64,000 bases of DNA from Anaerolineaceae bacterium (GTDB taxonomy: Bacteria > Chloroflexota > Anaerolineae > Anaerolineales > Anaerolineaceae), in contig JAJUGU010000005.1 of NCBI GenBank assembly GCA_029265815.1, positions 62,001 through 126,000 on the forward strand, read 5' to 3'. The notes below the pieces were generated by a model, which did no database searches, was not told the origin of the DNA, and was given only the letters and a program-made list of their open reading frames with translations. Below, piece by piece: positions 44,124 through 52,577 of the stretch; position 1 is the first letter of the stretch; each line of letters begins with the position of its first letter. The position numbers and the translations under genes were made by a program.

Positions 44124-44582
44124 ATGAAAATTGGTGACTGCATGAAACGCAAAGTGTTCATATCCAGGCCAGGAATCACCATTCAAAAAGCCGCGGAGAT
44201 TATGGTTCAACACCATATCGGTACACTGCCCATCGTCAATGATTCCATGCACCTGATCGGATTGGTGACGCTGCACGATCTGATTACGCCGGCAATACCT
44301 GCCTTTTACCAATTGGTAGAGGATCTGGACTTTGTGCATGACTTTGGCGCTGTTGAAGATGAAAAGCCGGCCCGCGAATATCTGCAATCTCCGATCGAAA
44401 AAATTCTCAAAGAACCGGTGTACGTTGAAGAGACGGCAGGATTAACGCGGGCTATCACCATGCTGCAGGAACATGACCTGAATGATCTGCCGGTGGTAGA
44501 CGAGAAAATGCGCCTGGTGGGAATCGCTTCGCGGGTAGACATCGGCGTCGCGCTGCTTTCAAACTGGACCTTACCATCTTGA
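44124..44582 (+). CDS. CBS-domain pair protein
   Basis: A 152-residue cytosolic protein consisting of two CBS domains (~1-60 and ~85-145). Each has the typical 'A...M...I...LPVVD...L.G...' pattern (KAAEIMVQHHIGTLPIVNDSMHLIGLVTLHDL and MLQEHDLNDLPVVDEKMRLVGIASRVDI). CBS pairs bind adenine nucleotides and gate transporters or enzymes. It precedes the ArsB/NhaD-type permease by 19 bases in the same direction and may regulate it. Confidence 0.88.
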   Translation: MKIGDCMKRKVFISRPGITIQKAAEIMVQHHIGTLPIVNDSMHLIGLVTLHDLITPAIPAFYQLVEDLDFVHDFGAVEDEKPAREYLQSPIEKILKEPVYVEETAGLTRAITMLQEHDLNDLPVVDEKMRLVGIASRVDIGVALLSNWTLPS

Positions 44583-44601
44583 TGGTCGAATTGAGTCGCA
44601 G

Positions 44602-45891
44602 ATGCTTCCACTCATCCTTTCCGCCTTCATCTTTGCACTTTGTTTATTTCTGATCTTTTCAGAAAAATTGAACCGCACCATCACTTCGATGGCTGGCGCT
44701 GTAATTATGGTTGTGCTGGGAATCAACCTGCATTTTTACACAGAAATACAGGCCATCGAAAGCATTGATTTCAACACGTTGGGTCTGCTGCTGGGGATGA
44801 TGATCATCATTGCCATCCTTGAACCCACGGGGTTCTTTCAATTTCTCGCGGTCAAGATGGGTAAATTTTCAAAAGGAAGACCCGCAAGATTGCTGGTCTT
44901 GCTCGGAACGGTCACCACTGTGGTATCAATGTTCCTGGATAATGTGACCACTGTGGTACTGATCGCTCCAGTAACCATACTGATGTGTGAGATCCTGGGG
45001 CTTGACTCTCAGCCTTATCTGATGGCTGAAGCGCTGCTCTCAGATACCGGTGGAGTAGCGACGCTTGTTGGCGACCCCCCGAACATTCTGGTCGGGTCGG
45101 CCGCGGGGTTTACCTTTAGCGATTTTCTAACACACAGCCTTCCGATTGTGGTTGTGGTCTGGTTTACAGCACTGGGGATCCTCTTCATCCTCTTTCGCAA
45201 GGAACTGTCAGTTACCCCTTCAGACCTCGAAGCATTGGCCGAATTAAACCCGCTTGATGCCTTCAAAGACCGTAAGACCGCCCGCAAGGCGATCATCGTT
45301 GTGGGGGCAATGATCCTGTTGTTCCTGTTCGAAGATTTCCTGCACATCCGTCCAGCTCTGGTGGCGCTGGGTGGAGCCGCAGCTGCGCTGGTGTGGGTGC
45401 GGCCTTCAATTCAAGAAACGCTTAAGAAAGTGCAGTGGGATGTGCTGATTTTCTTTGGTGCGCTGTTTATCATCATTGGTGGAATGGAGGCTGCTGGGGT
45501 CTTCAAAGAATTAACCAACCTGGCCATTCATATTGACCGCCTACCGCCAATATGGCTGGGATTGATCATCCTTTGGACGGTAGCGATCCTTTCAGCATTC
45601 GTAGACAACGTTCCCATTACCATCGCGCTGATCCCGGTCATCCAGGGGCTGGCTGCGGCAGGCGTACCCACCACGGCTTTATGGTGGGCGCTCGTGTTTG
45701 GTGCGGGATTTGGCGGAAATGGAACCATTATTGGCTCCACCGCGAATATCGTGGTCGCCTCACTTTCCGACAAGACGCGCAACCCGATCACACCCAGATT
45801 GTGGAACAAAAGAGGGCTTCCCGTGATGATCGGTACAACCCTCGTGGCGAGCATACTCTATATAATCCTGTTTGGATGGTTGAGCAGGTAA
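44602..45891 (+). CDS. ArsB/NhaD-type ion transporter (SLC13-like permease)
   Basis: Integral membrane protein of 429 residues with 10-12 helices, of the ion-transporter superfamily that includes ArsB, NhaD and the P-protein. Recognisable motifs: LLLGMMIIIAILEPTGFFQ, VVSMFLDNVTTVVLIAPVTI and its repeat LSAFVDNVPITIALIPVI, plus SDTGGVATLVGDPPNI and GNGTIIGSTANIVV, which form the inverted-repeat substrate sites. The substrate may be Na+/H+, arsenite or an organic anion; the LVGDPPNI signature is common to all. Coupling to a CBS protein suggests nucleotide-sensitive gating. Confidence 0.88.
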   Translation: MLPLILSAFIFALCLFLIFSEKLNRTITSMAGAVIMVVLGINLHFYTEIQAIESIDFNTLGLLLGMMIIIAILEPTGFFQFLAVKMGKFSKGRPARLLVLLGTVTTVVSMFLDNVTTVVLIAPVTILMCEILGLDSQPYLMAEALLSDTGGVATLVGDPPNILVGSAAGFTFSDFLTHSLPIVVVVWFTALGILFILFRKELSVTPSDLEALAELNPLDAFKDRKTARKAIIVVGAMILLFLFEDFLHIRPALVALGGAAAALVWVRPSIQETLKKVQWDVLIFFGALFIIIGGMEAAGVFKELTNLAIHIDRLPPIWLGLIILWTVAILSAFVDNVPITIALIPVIQGLAAAGVPTTALWWALVFGAGFGGNGTIIGSTANIVVASLSDKTRNPITPRLWNKRGLPVMIGTTLVASILYIILFGWLSR

Positions 45892-45926
45892 CTTACATCA
45901 CCATTCTCGTATAAGGTTAAATTCTT

Positions 45927-47036
45927 TCAATATTCGCGGACGCCGGTATTGACGTATTCGGTGAGTTCTGCGACTGAAATATTATCAATGCCCAGTTTTT
46001 CAACCGTACGACCGCGGCGCCAGTAGTCCGTGCGGTGCACAATGTTCCCCAGGGTGATGATGGCGTTCATCGCCTTCACGCTGACGCCAAAACGCTCGCC
46101 CAGCGAAGCAATGGGAACCAGACTCATCGGCACGTCTTCAAAGATATAGCGGTGATTCAATGTGGCAGGCGCTTTGATGCCGTAATAACCCTCCTGGTTA
46201 TGAATTGCTTCGTATAAGTCAGCACCTGTTGTGTCATAGGCCAGTTTAAGCCAATCCATGGCGTTGCGGGTGTTCAGTCCCAGCGAAGAACCCACGGTGA
46301 CGCGTTCGCGGTCGAGCGTTTCCAGCACGCGCGCCACAGATGGCGAGGCACCATCAATGTAGAATTGATAGTCGCCGTGCGTAGACTCGATCCAACCGGC
46401 GTTGAGCAGGGTCAGCGCAGGATGAAAGATCGAACCCATGTTGTTCAGGCCGGTTTGCAGCACATTGCCGCCGTCGATGAACTGGGGATAAGCCTGATGG
46501 ATACGCTCCAGCACTTCTTTTGTCCGAGTCGCGGGCAGCGCAGCCAGGGGAACGGCCTCTTTGATTCGAAAAATATGCGCTTGAGCCGGGCCGTCTGACC
46601 GAGAAGCGTAGATGAAAGTTTCAGCCTCGGCAATGGTCACGTCGGCTGTGCATTGGTTATCATGCAGCACTTTGGCCACTTCAATTGCTCCACAGGTACG
46701 CCCGGGGTGCAAGACGATGATCTGTCCATCCTTGAGATAAGGAGCAAGGTTTTTGGCGATTTCAGCGTGGGCCGACGAAGGCACGACCACCATGATCATG
46801 TCCGTGCCTTCGATAGCTTCCTCGATGTTCGAGGTCACTTTTTGCAATTTTCCAAATTCACGTTTTTCGCCTTCGAATCCCACAAGGTCGATCCCGCCCA
46901 GTTCGTTTATGGCCGCAATATGTTCCTTAGTCCGGTTAAAAAGATTCGTTTGAAAACCCATCAACCCCAGATGGGCTGCCATTGCTTTACCCCCATGACC
47001 GGCACCGATAACCGTAAATTTTAATTTTGAGGTCAT
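45927..47036 (-). CDS. NAD/NADP octopine/nopaline dehydrogenase-family protein
   Basis: A 369-residue dehydrogenase. The N-terminal Rossmann domain (KFTVIGAGHGGKAMAAHLGLMG, residues 6-27) is followed by the opine dehydrogenase C-terminal domain (~190-350) with the catalytic His/Asp region (NMGSIFHPALTLLNAG and GVSVKAMNAIITLG). The family reductively condenses an amino acid with a 2-oxo acid, or oxidises the product; ketopantoate-reductase-like side activities occur. AAGGAG lies 8 bases before ATG, which overlaps the upstream stop by four bases, so it works with the B12-domain protein. Confidence 0.88.
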   Translation of the reverse strand: MTSKLKFTVIGAGHGGKAMAAHLGLMGFQTNLFNRTKEHIAAINELGGIDLVGFEGEKREFGKLQKVTSNIEEAIEGTDMIMVVVPSSAHAEIAKNLAPYLKDGQIIVLHPGRTCGAIEVAKVLHDNQCTADVTIAEAETFIYASRSDGPAQAHIFRIKEAVPLAALPATRTKEVLERIHQAYPQFIDGGNVLQTGLNNMGSIFHPALTLLNAGWIESTHGDYQFYIDGASPSVARVLETLDRERVTVGSSLGLNTRNAMDWLKLAYDTTGADLYEAIHNQEGYYGIKAPATLNHRYIFEDVPMSLVPIASLGERFGVSVKAMNAIITLGNIVHRTDYWRRGRTVEKLGIDNISVAELTEYVNTGVREY

Positions 47037-48676
47037 TGGTTCATCTCCTTGTTAAGATTTGCTAATCTCTGTTTTTCTGAAATCGTTTTACCGCCATTAT
47101 TTATTGCCATACAGGCACCATTTATGTATCCACTCTTGATTTCTCCCCTGGCAAAGGGATTGTTACGCAGATGCGGCGCATCAAGGATTCCTGTCTTGAC
47201 ACTTGCGGCTAGTGTTTCAGGATCTGTGAAGGGATCAGCCACATTCTTACCGGCCAGAGAACGGATGGCTTCCAGTGTGACCGCAGCCTCTGAGACCAGT
47301 TCGGCAATGCGACCCTGTATAGAAGGATCGGCGAGCATATCCGGGGCGCCGCGCAGCGCATTATCGATCGAGCGCCTTGCCATCTGGGCGGCTTCGATCA
47401 CATCTTCGGAGGTCGCAGTGTGATCCGCTTCGGTATGCCCCACAATGTGCACAATGTGGGGGCGCAGTGCCATTTGCAGATAAATGCTGGATGCCAGGTG
47501 AGCGCGAGCGGCCGCGGGCTGAAGTGGGTAACTGAGCAAACCGGTGCGCGTCTGGCGCCAGATGCGAAAATTCTCACCCGCAAGCGGCTCAATGATACGC
47601 AGCATCGCGGCCATTTTCGCCAGATCCATAGCATCGCTCAAACCAGGCGGACTGTTAAACATCAATTGCGCGATGTAATCTTTCACACCAAAAGCCCGGG
47701 CGTTGTATGCTGAAAGATAAGCAGAAACCACGCACACCACATCGGGAGCATCGCGCATCCCCCAGTGGTGTGGCTCGTTGAGTTCAACAGGGATACCGCG
47801 TTCACCATACCAGCGCATCACCTGCTGGTGCTCGCGGATCGATCCAGCCAGATCCCAGGGTCCGCGCCCATCCATGCGGTTGAACCAGAAGAGAGGAATG
47901 GCGCACCATGCGTTGTGAATGGTCTCAATGCTCACTTCTGCGAGCCTGATGAAATCATCAGTACCCGAGTAAGTGCGCAGTAGCGGATAGTTGCCCCTGC
48001 GGCTGGCCTTGTAGAGCCGACGGTAGTCTTCAGCTGAGCGCACTGGAACTCCACCCGCGCCAAAGCGCCGTGGGTCCTGACGTTCAGGGTGGAAGAAATT
48101 CTCCTGCGCATCCTGATCGATGCCCAGCGAGATCACATCTAATACGCGGGCTTCTGAAATTTTACGAATTCCCGCAATGGTGGCCTCCATGGATGGCAGG
48201 CCAAAATGATGCCGTAAAATCGGGTATGGGGCTTTCCAGGCGATTCGTGCCAGGGTTGTGGAAGGATAATCGATTTCTTCCCGATTCCCGGTGGATTCAC
48301 CCTTGAGGGCTGCGACCACATCCTCGGTGAGTTCACTGCCGTCAAACACCCGGTCGAAAAAGCCAATGTTGAGCGCGCGTTCAGCTACCGGGGGAGTACC
48401 CGCAAAGAAGAACCTTACCCCTTTAGAGCGCAACTCGTCAGCGTGTTCCGCAAAATCAGCCAGGAGCCGTTCGCCCGTTTCAGGGGTCAGACGGTAAGAT
48501 ACGCCTACCAGGTCCGCCTGTTCGCGGCGGGCAACTGCAATGACCTCGTCAACCGATACTGCCGGACCAAGAAATACAGTACGCCAGCCTGCCGATTCAG
48601 CCAGACGCAGAAAATTCACCACCCCTGCCACGTGCACACACTCCCCTAATGCTGCGGCAACTACGGTCTTCTGCAT
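47033..48676 (-). CDS. Cobalamin-binding mutase-like protein (N-terminal B12 domain + TIM-barrel-like region)
   Basis: A 547-residue protein. The N-terminal ~115 residues look like a B12-binding fold: ECVHVAG at 12-18 keeps the lower-ligand His and Gly of D-x-H-x-x-G, with Cys in place of Asp; then VFLGPAVSVDEVI, ADLVGVSYRL and FFFAGTPP. The larger C-terminal part (~150-540) is alpha/beta, with features of the glutamate-mutase E/ornithine-aminomutase barrel group (DAQENFFHPERQDP, HWGMRDAPDVVCVVSAYLSAYNAR, GHTEADHTATSEDVIEA). The reaction is unknown; a carbon-skeleton or amino-group rearrangement is likely. Coupled to an opine dehydrogenase gene and preceded by a glycine-aptamer-like leader. 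GGAGG lies 4 bases before the ATG. Confidence 0.7.
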   Translation of the reverse strand: MQKTVVAAALGECVHVAGVVNFLRLAESAGWRTVFLGPAVSVDEVIAVARREQADLVGVSYRLTPETGERLLADFAEHADELRSKGVRFFFAGTPPVAERALNIGFFDRVFDGSELTEDVVAALKGESTGNREEIDYPSTTLARIAWKAPYPILRHHFGLPSMEATIAGIRKISEARVLDVISLGIDQDAQENFFHPERQDPRRFGAGGVPVRSAEDYRRLYKASRRGNYPLLRTYSGTDDFIRLAEVSIETIHNAWCAIPLFWFNRMDGRGPWDLAGSIREHQQVMRWYGERGIPVELNEPHHWGMRDAPDVVCVVSAYLSAYNARAFGVKDYIAQLMFNSPPGLSDAMDLAKMAAMLRIIEPLAGENFRIWRQTRTGLLSYPLQPAAARAHLASSIYLQMALRPHIVHIVGHTEADHTATSEDVIEAAQMARRSIDNALRGAPDMLADPSIQGRIAELVSEAAVTLEAIRSLAGKNVADPFTDPETLAASVKTGILDAPHLRNNPFARGEIKSGYINGACMAINNGGKTISEKQRLANLNKEMNQ

Positions 48677-48769
48677 GATGCCTCCATTTCCGTTCCACTA
48701 TCAATAAGCCAGAAAGGAACCCTGAGAATGGGGTGTATCAATACCGGTAAACAAATCGATGATTTCTAC

Positions 48770-48872
48770 AAAAAAAGATAATCGAAACCTGAGAGGATCA
48801 TTCGCTCCAGATCTTCTAGACTGTAAAAAAGGCTCCCCCACCGGTGTTCTCCCGGGTGTCTCCAATTTATGA
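48770..48872 (-). ncRNA. Glycine-riboswitch-like leader of the B12-protein/opine dehydrogenase operon
   Basis: On the minus strand, elements in the order of a glycine aptamer are seen: GGAGAC (48858-48863), a small CACC/GGTG stem, GGGGGAGCC (48831-48839), a second hairpin region, GCGAATGA, and CCTCTCAGGT (48787-48796). ATAAATT (48864-48870) can pair with GATTAT (48778-48783) as P1. A T7 run follows at 48770-48776. A TATAAT at 48884-48889 puts +1 right at the aptamer's 5' end. The match is partial and only one aptamer is evident, so the ligand is tentative. Confidence 0.4.
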
Positions 48873-49164
48873 CAATAGAAAACATTATAAATTAGTTTTT
48901 ATTATTTTTTGAACCACTTCTCTCACTCAGTAACCTGTTCGATTTTGTCTTGTTTTTTTAAATATACCCATTGATACAAGCGCACAATACTCATGATTTT
49001 TAATAAGCATGATCAGGATTTAAGTCAAATGACAGATCTGGGTCTTGCAGATAAGATACGGCTTTCAGTATTGATAAGTCATTTTTATGGGTTTTTTTAA
49101 TATTTTTTTCTTATCCAGAGTAAGATTAAGGAATCCTGTTTAAATCAAGAGAATCATCAAATCA
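48873..49164. other. Divergent AT-rich promoter region
   Basis: About 290 bases between the leftward B12 operon and the rightward GGDEF-EAL gene. It contains the leftward -10 TATAAT (48884-48889). No clear rightward promoter, ORF or repeat is recognised. Confidence 0.35.
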
Positions 49165-51669
49165 ATGCCATCGGTCATAGGTCGACAGTGGTCTCGAACG
49201 TTGATTGGCCCCGTCCTCATTATTGTCATCATCCACGCAATTGAGGCCTTTCTTACTTACGCAGTGAAGGATGCTTCTCTGCGGGAAGCCTCATTAGATA
49301 TCCTTCCGGTGGTCATAAACCTGCTCGCATCTGTTGCCTTATTTTGGGCCGCGTATAGATCAAAAACAATTTCCAAAAGGCTGAGTCTGGCCTGGCTGTT
49401 GATGGCTCTTGGTCAACTGGTTTATACCCTCGGTGACTTTTTCTGGTTCATCCTTGAAGTTTTCGTAAAAGAATCACCATATCCCTCAATCGCCGACCTG
49501 TTCTACGCGGCATATTATCCCTTATTCTTTTCTGGTGCAATTCTGCTCTCTCTCGAAAATCACGTTACCATTCAGAAATTTAAAAATACGCTAGACATGG
49601 CCATCATCATGTCTGGCGCTTTTCTGTTCTACTGGTTTATCCTGCTCCAGCCCATTTCAGAAACCACTCTTTCCGAACCGTGGTATGTTCGTGCTCTGGC
49701 AGCCGCTTACCCGGTTGGCGACATTCTGCTGCTGGCGGCTATTCTCTGGCTGCTCAACAGCAATCCCAACCGGTATGCCAGGCCCCAGATAGTCTCTCTA
49801 TTGGCGAGCATTTTTGTGATGATCGTCGCCGACACCATTTTCAGTTACCAATCTTTGAAAGGAACTTATGAGAGCAGTCCAGTTTTTGATTTTGGATGGA
49901 CAATCAGTTACACACTGACCGGGTTGGCTGGACTGCAACAGGTTTTTGCAGTAAAAATCAAGAAAAATATAAGTAATCCAGACTCATCGAATAGAGAACG
50001 TGAATCGTTCAGAAAAAAAGCACTGGCGTTTGCGCCATACTTCTGGTTAATACTGGCATATCTGATTTTGTACTTAGGAAAAAGTCACTCCGATCCCAGA
50101 TGTTTCACTGCCCTCTACATCTGGGTGGGTGTGATCGTTGGAATGGTGCTGGTACGCCAGGCAGGGGCATTTTTAGAGATCAAATCTCTGAACAAGAAAT
50201 TAAAAGATCTCTTAAGACAGGTGGAACAGCAAACGCGCGACCTGGTCACCATCAACCAGGAACTGGAATCTGAAATCCAGTTAAGAGTGAGAGTGGAAGA
50301 ACAACTATCGTTTGACGCCCTCCACGACTCGTTGACCAACTTGCCCAATCGGGCGCTGTTCTTTCAACGTCTTGAACACGCGCTGGATAATATCAAGAGC
50401 CATCCAAATATGAAGTATTCCGTGCTCTTTATGGATATCGACCAGTTCAAGGTGATTAACGACAGCCTTGGGCACGGTATGGGCGACCAGCTTCTGATTG
50501 TCATCGCTCAACGGCTAACCAGGTGTCTGCGTGAAACCGATACGGTGGCCCGTCTTGGCGGAGACGAGTTTGTATTCCTACTTGAAAATACCAGTGATGA
50601 ACACATTATTGACTTCATCGTCAACCGAATCAACGAAGAAGTGCAAAAAGTCATCATGCTCGAGGAACATCCAGTTTTTGTGACCACCAGTATTGGCGTC
50701 GTACTCGACATAAAAGAATACACTACGCCGGGAAACATACTGCGTGATGCAGACCTGGCAATGTATCGTGCCAAAGCCCTCGGCAAAGGCCGCTTCGAGA
50801 TCTTCCAGGATGGTATGCATCTTCAGGCAATTTCACGCCTGGAAATTGAAGAGGATTTGCGCTGTGCACTGGAGAATCAAGAACTCGAACTTTACTACCA
50901 GCCGATTCAACGAATATCCTCTGGAGAATTCATCGGTTTTGAAGCCCTGATCCGGTGGAATCACCCTAAATACGGCATCCTGTTACCGGGTGAATTTCTG
51001 GGCGTTGCCGAAGAAACCGGACTCTACCAGTCCATTGGCTGGTGGGTGTTCGCAAAAGCGTGCACGCAGATCGCCGCGTGGCAAGAAAAATACCCCGCCT
51101 GCAAAGAATGCTTCATTAGCATCAACGTATCAGGCAGGCAGATATCCAATTCTGATCTGATTCCGCAGATTAAAAAGGTGATCAAGCAAACCGGTGTGAA
51201 GCCCTCTTCGATTCATCTTGAGATCACTGAGAATACGCTGATCGAGGGCAGTGAAGCAACGATCAAGAAATTTGAACAATTACATGAATTGGGCATCCAC
51301 CTGGCAATTGATGATTTCGGAACAGGTTACTCCTCGTTGGCATACCTTCAACACTTCCCGGTGCAAACACTCAAGATCGATCAATCCTTCATCCGCGGGA
51401 TCGGGGTCAAGAAAAGTTCATTGAACGTGATCAAGAGCATGATCACCCTGGCGCACGACCTGGGGCTGGAGATCGTTGCCGAGGGCATCGAAACGCCTTC
51501 GCAACTGGAAGAATTAAAGAAAATTGGCTGCGATAACGGGCAGGGATTTATGCTCTCACTGCCGCTGAGTGTAGACTCGGCAGAAACCTTTTTGAGAGAA
51601 GATTATAACAAGAGGATCGGCAAACCGGCTTCCCACGAGACGAAGACAGAGCCGGCAGCTGCCCTTTAG
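49165..51669 (+). CDS. Membrane GGDEF-EAL protein (c-di-GMP turnover)
   Basis: An 834-residue protein. About nine N-terminal helices (residues ~12-335) are followed by a coiled coil (340-390), a GGDEF domain (~392-550) with RLGGDEF and an upstream RxxD site, and an EAL domain (~565-815) with EALIRW, the loop-6 DDFGTGYSS and EGIE motifs complete. Both active sites look intact, so it could make or break c-di-GMP; the integral membrane region is presumably the sensor. It is monocistronic and ends in TAG. With the GAF/GGDEF protein at 34.7 kb it is the second c-di-GMP enzyme of the window. Confidence 0.93.
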   Translation: MPSVIGRQWSRTLIGPVLIIVIIHAIEAFLTYAVKDASLREASLDILPVVINLLASVALFWAAYRSKTISKRLSLAWLLMALGQLVYTLGDFFWFILEVFVKESPYPSIADLFYAAYYPLFFSGAILLSLENHVTIQKFKNTLDMAIIMSGAFLFYWFILLQPISETTLSEPWYVRALAAAYPVGDILLLAAILWLLNSNPNRYARPQIVSLLASIFVMIVADTIFSYQSLKGTYESSPVFDFGWTISYTLTGLAGLQQVFAVKIKKNISNPDSSNRERESFRKKALAFAPYFWLILAYLILYLGKSHSDPRCFTALYIWVGVIVGMVLVRQAGAFLEIKSLNKKLKDLLRQVEQQTRDLVTINQELESEIQLRVRVEEQLSFDALHDSLTNLPNRALFFQRLEHALDNIKSHPNMKYSVLFMDIDQFKVINDSLGHGMGDQLLIVIAQRLTRCLRETDTVARLGGDEFVFLLENTSDEHIIDFIVNRINEEVQKVIMLEEHPVFVTTSIGVVLDIKEYTTPGNILRDADLAMYRAKALGKGRFEIFQDGMHLQAISRLEIEEDLRCALENQELELYYQPIQRISSGEFIGFEALIRWNHPKYGILLPGEFLGVAEETGLYQSIGWWVFAKACTQIAAWQEKYPACKECFISINVSGRQISNSDLIPQIKKVIKQTGVKPSSIHLEITENTLIEGSEATIKKFEQLHELGIHLAIDDFGTGYSSLAYLQHFPVQTLKIDQSFIRGIGVKKSSLNVIKSMITLAHDLGLEIVAEGIETPSQLEELKKIGCDNGQGFMLSLPLSVDSAETFLREDYNKRIGKPASHETKTEPAAAL

Positions 51670-51743
51670 AATTATCTCCGATTAAAAAGCAATCCTGTTT
51701 CCTGCTTCTTAGTGGTGACAGGTTTTTAATAACCAAGCACTGG

Positions 51744-52577
51744 TCAAATGAACGGATTGTAGAATCGGCCGTGATTGATAAAAGTTGATACCAGCACCGT
51801 AATGGCAAAGATGACCACAGAAACTGCGATGGCAACGAAATCGGCCTGAACCATCTTGGCCCTGGTGTACCAGGTGCGGCGTTTTCCTTTTCCGAATCCC
51901 CGCAAGTCCATGGCGTTAGTGATAACCTCGATACGGTCCAGGGTTGAAAAGATCAGAGGGATCACGATCATCAATGAATTCTTGAACCGTTCGCCAATTT
52001 TCGCCTTGCCCGACATTTCAAGGCCGCGCGCCTGTTGCGCCTGGCTGATATCGTGATAGACACGCTGGATATCCGGGAAGTAGCGCAGGGTGAGCGAAAA
52101 AGCGTAAGCCGCTTTGTAGTGCACCCCCACCCTGTTCAACGAAGAGGCAAACTCGGTGGGATTGGTGGTGAGCAGAAAGATAATGCCCAGCGGGATCACT
52201 GAAGAATACTTGAAGAACTTGGTAGTCTGGTAAAACAACTGCTCCTGGGTGAGCGTATAAGGGCCGAACAATTTTACGATCGGGTGCCGCGTACCGTAGA
52301 TTTCCACCCCCTGCTCAGGCATGAACAGAAAGGTGATCAGTGCGTTGATCACCAGGAAGATCAGCACGTAAAGAACCATCAATTTGATCTGACTCCAGCG
52401 GATTTTTGAAATCTTCAACAACACCGCCGAAAAGATGAGCACTCCGAGAATCACGCGAATATCATAAGAGAACATGACAGCAAAAGTGAGTAAAAGGAAG
52501 CAGATCAGCTTGGTAAAGCCCGAGAGGCGGTGAACGAAGGTGTCTTCATAATTGTAAGAAAAGAGTTTTGCCTTCAT
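51744..52577 (-). CDS. ecfT: ECF transporter transmembrane (T) component
   Basis: Scaffold permease of an energy-coupling-factor importer, 277 residues, with five or six helices. The coupling helices carry the signature segments QAQQARGLE (~residue 180) and AMDLRGFG (~225) that contact the two ATPase domains. The start overlaps the ATPase gene stop by four bases (ATGA on the minus strand). It pairs with the fused ATPase upstream and presumably with the S component at 54.5-55.1 kb. Confidence 0.92.
   Translation of the reverse strand: MKAKLFSYNYEDTFVHRLSGFTKLICFLLLTFAVMFSYDIRVILGVLIFSAVLLKISKIRWSQIKLMVLYVLIFLVINALITFLFMPEQGVEIYGTRHPIVKLFGPYTLTQEQLFYQTTKFFKYSSVIPLGIIFLLTTNPTEFASSLNRVGVHYKAAYAFSLTLRYFPDIQRVYHDISQAQQARGLEMSGKAKIGERFKNSLMIVIPLIFSTLDRIEVITNAMDLRGFGKGKRRTWYTRAKMVQADFVAIAVSVVIFAITVLVSTFINHGRFYNPFI

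Noticed and set aside
51670-51743. Terminator between the GGDEF-EAL and ecfT genes
   Set aside because: CCTGT/ACAGG with a T5 run gives only a 5-6 bp stem and a long loop; too weak to list.
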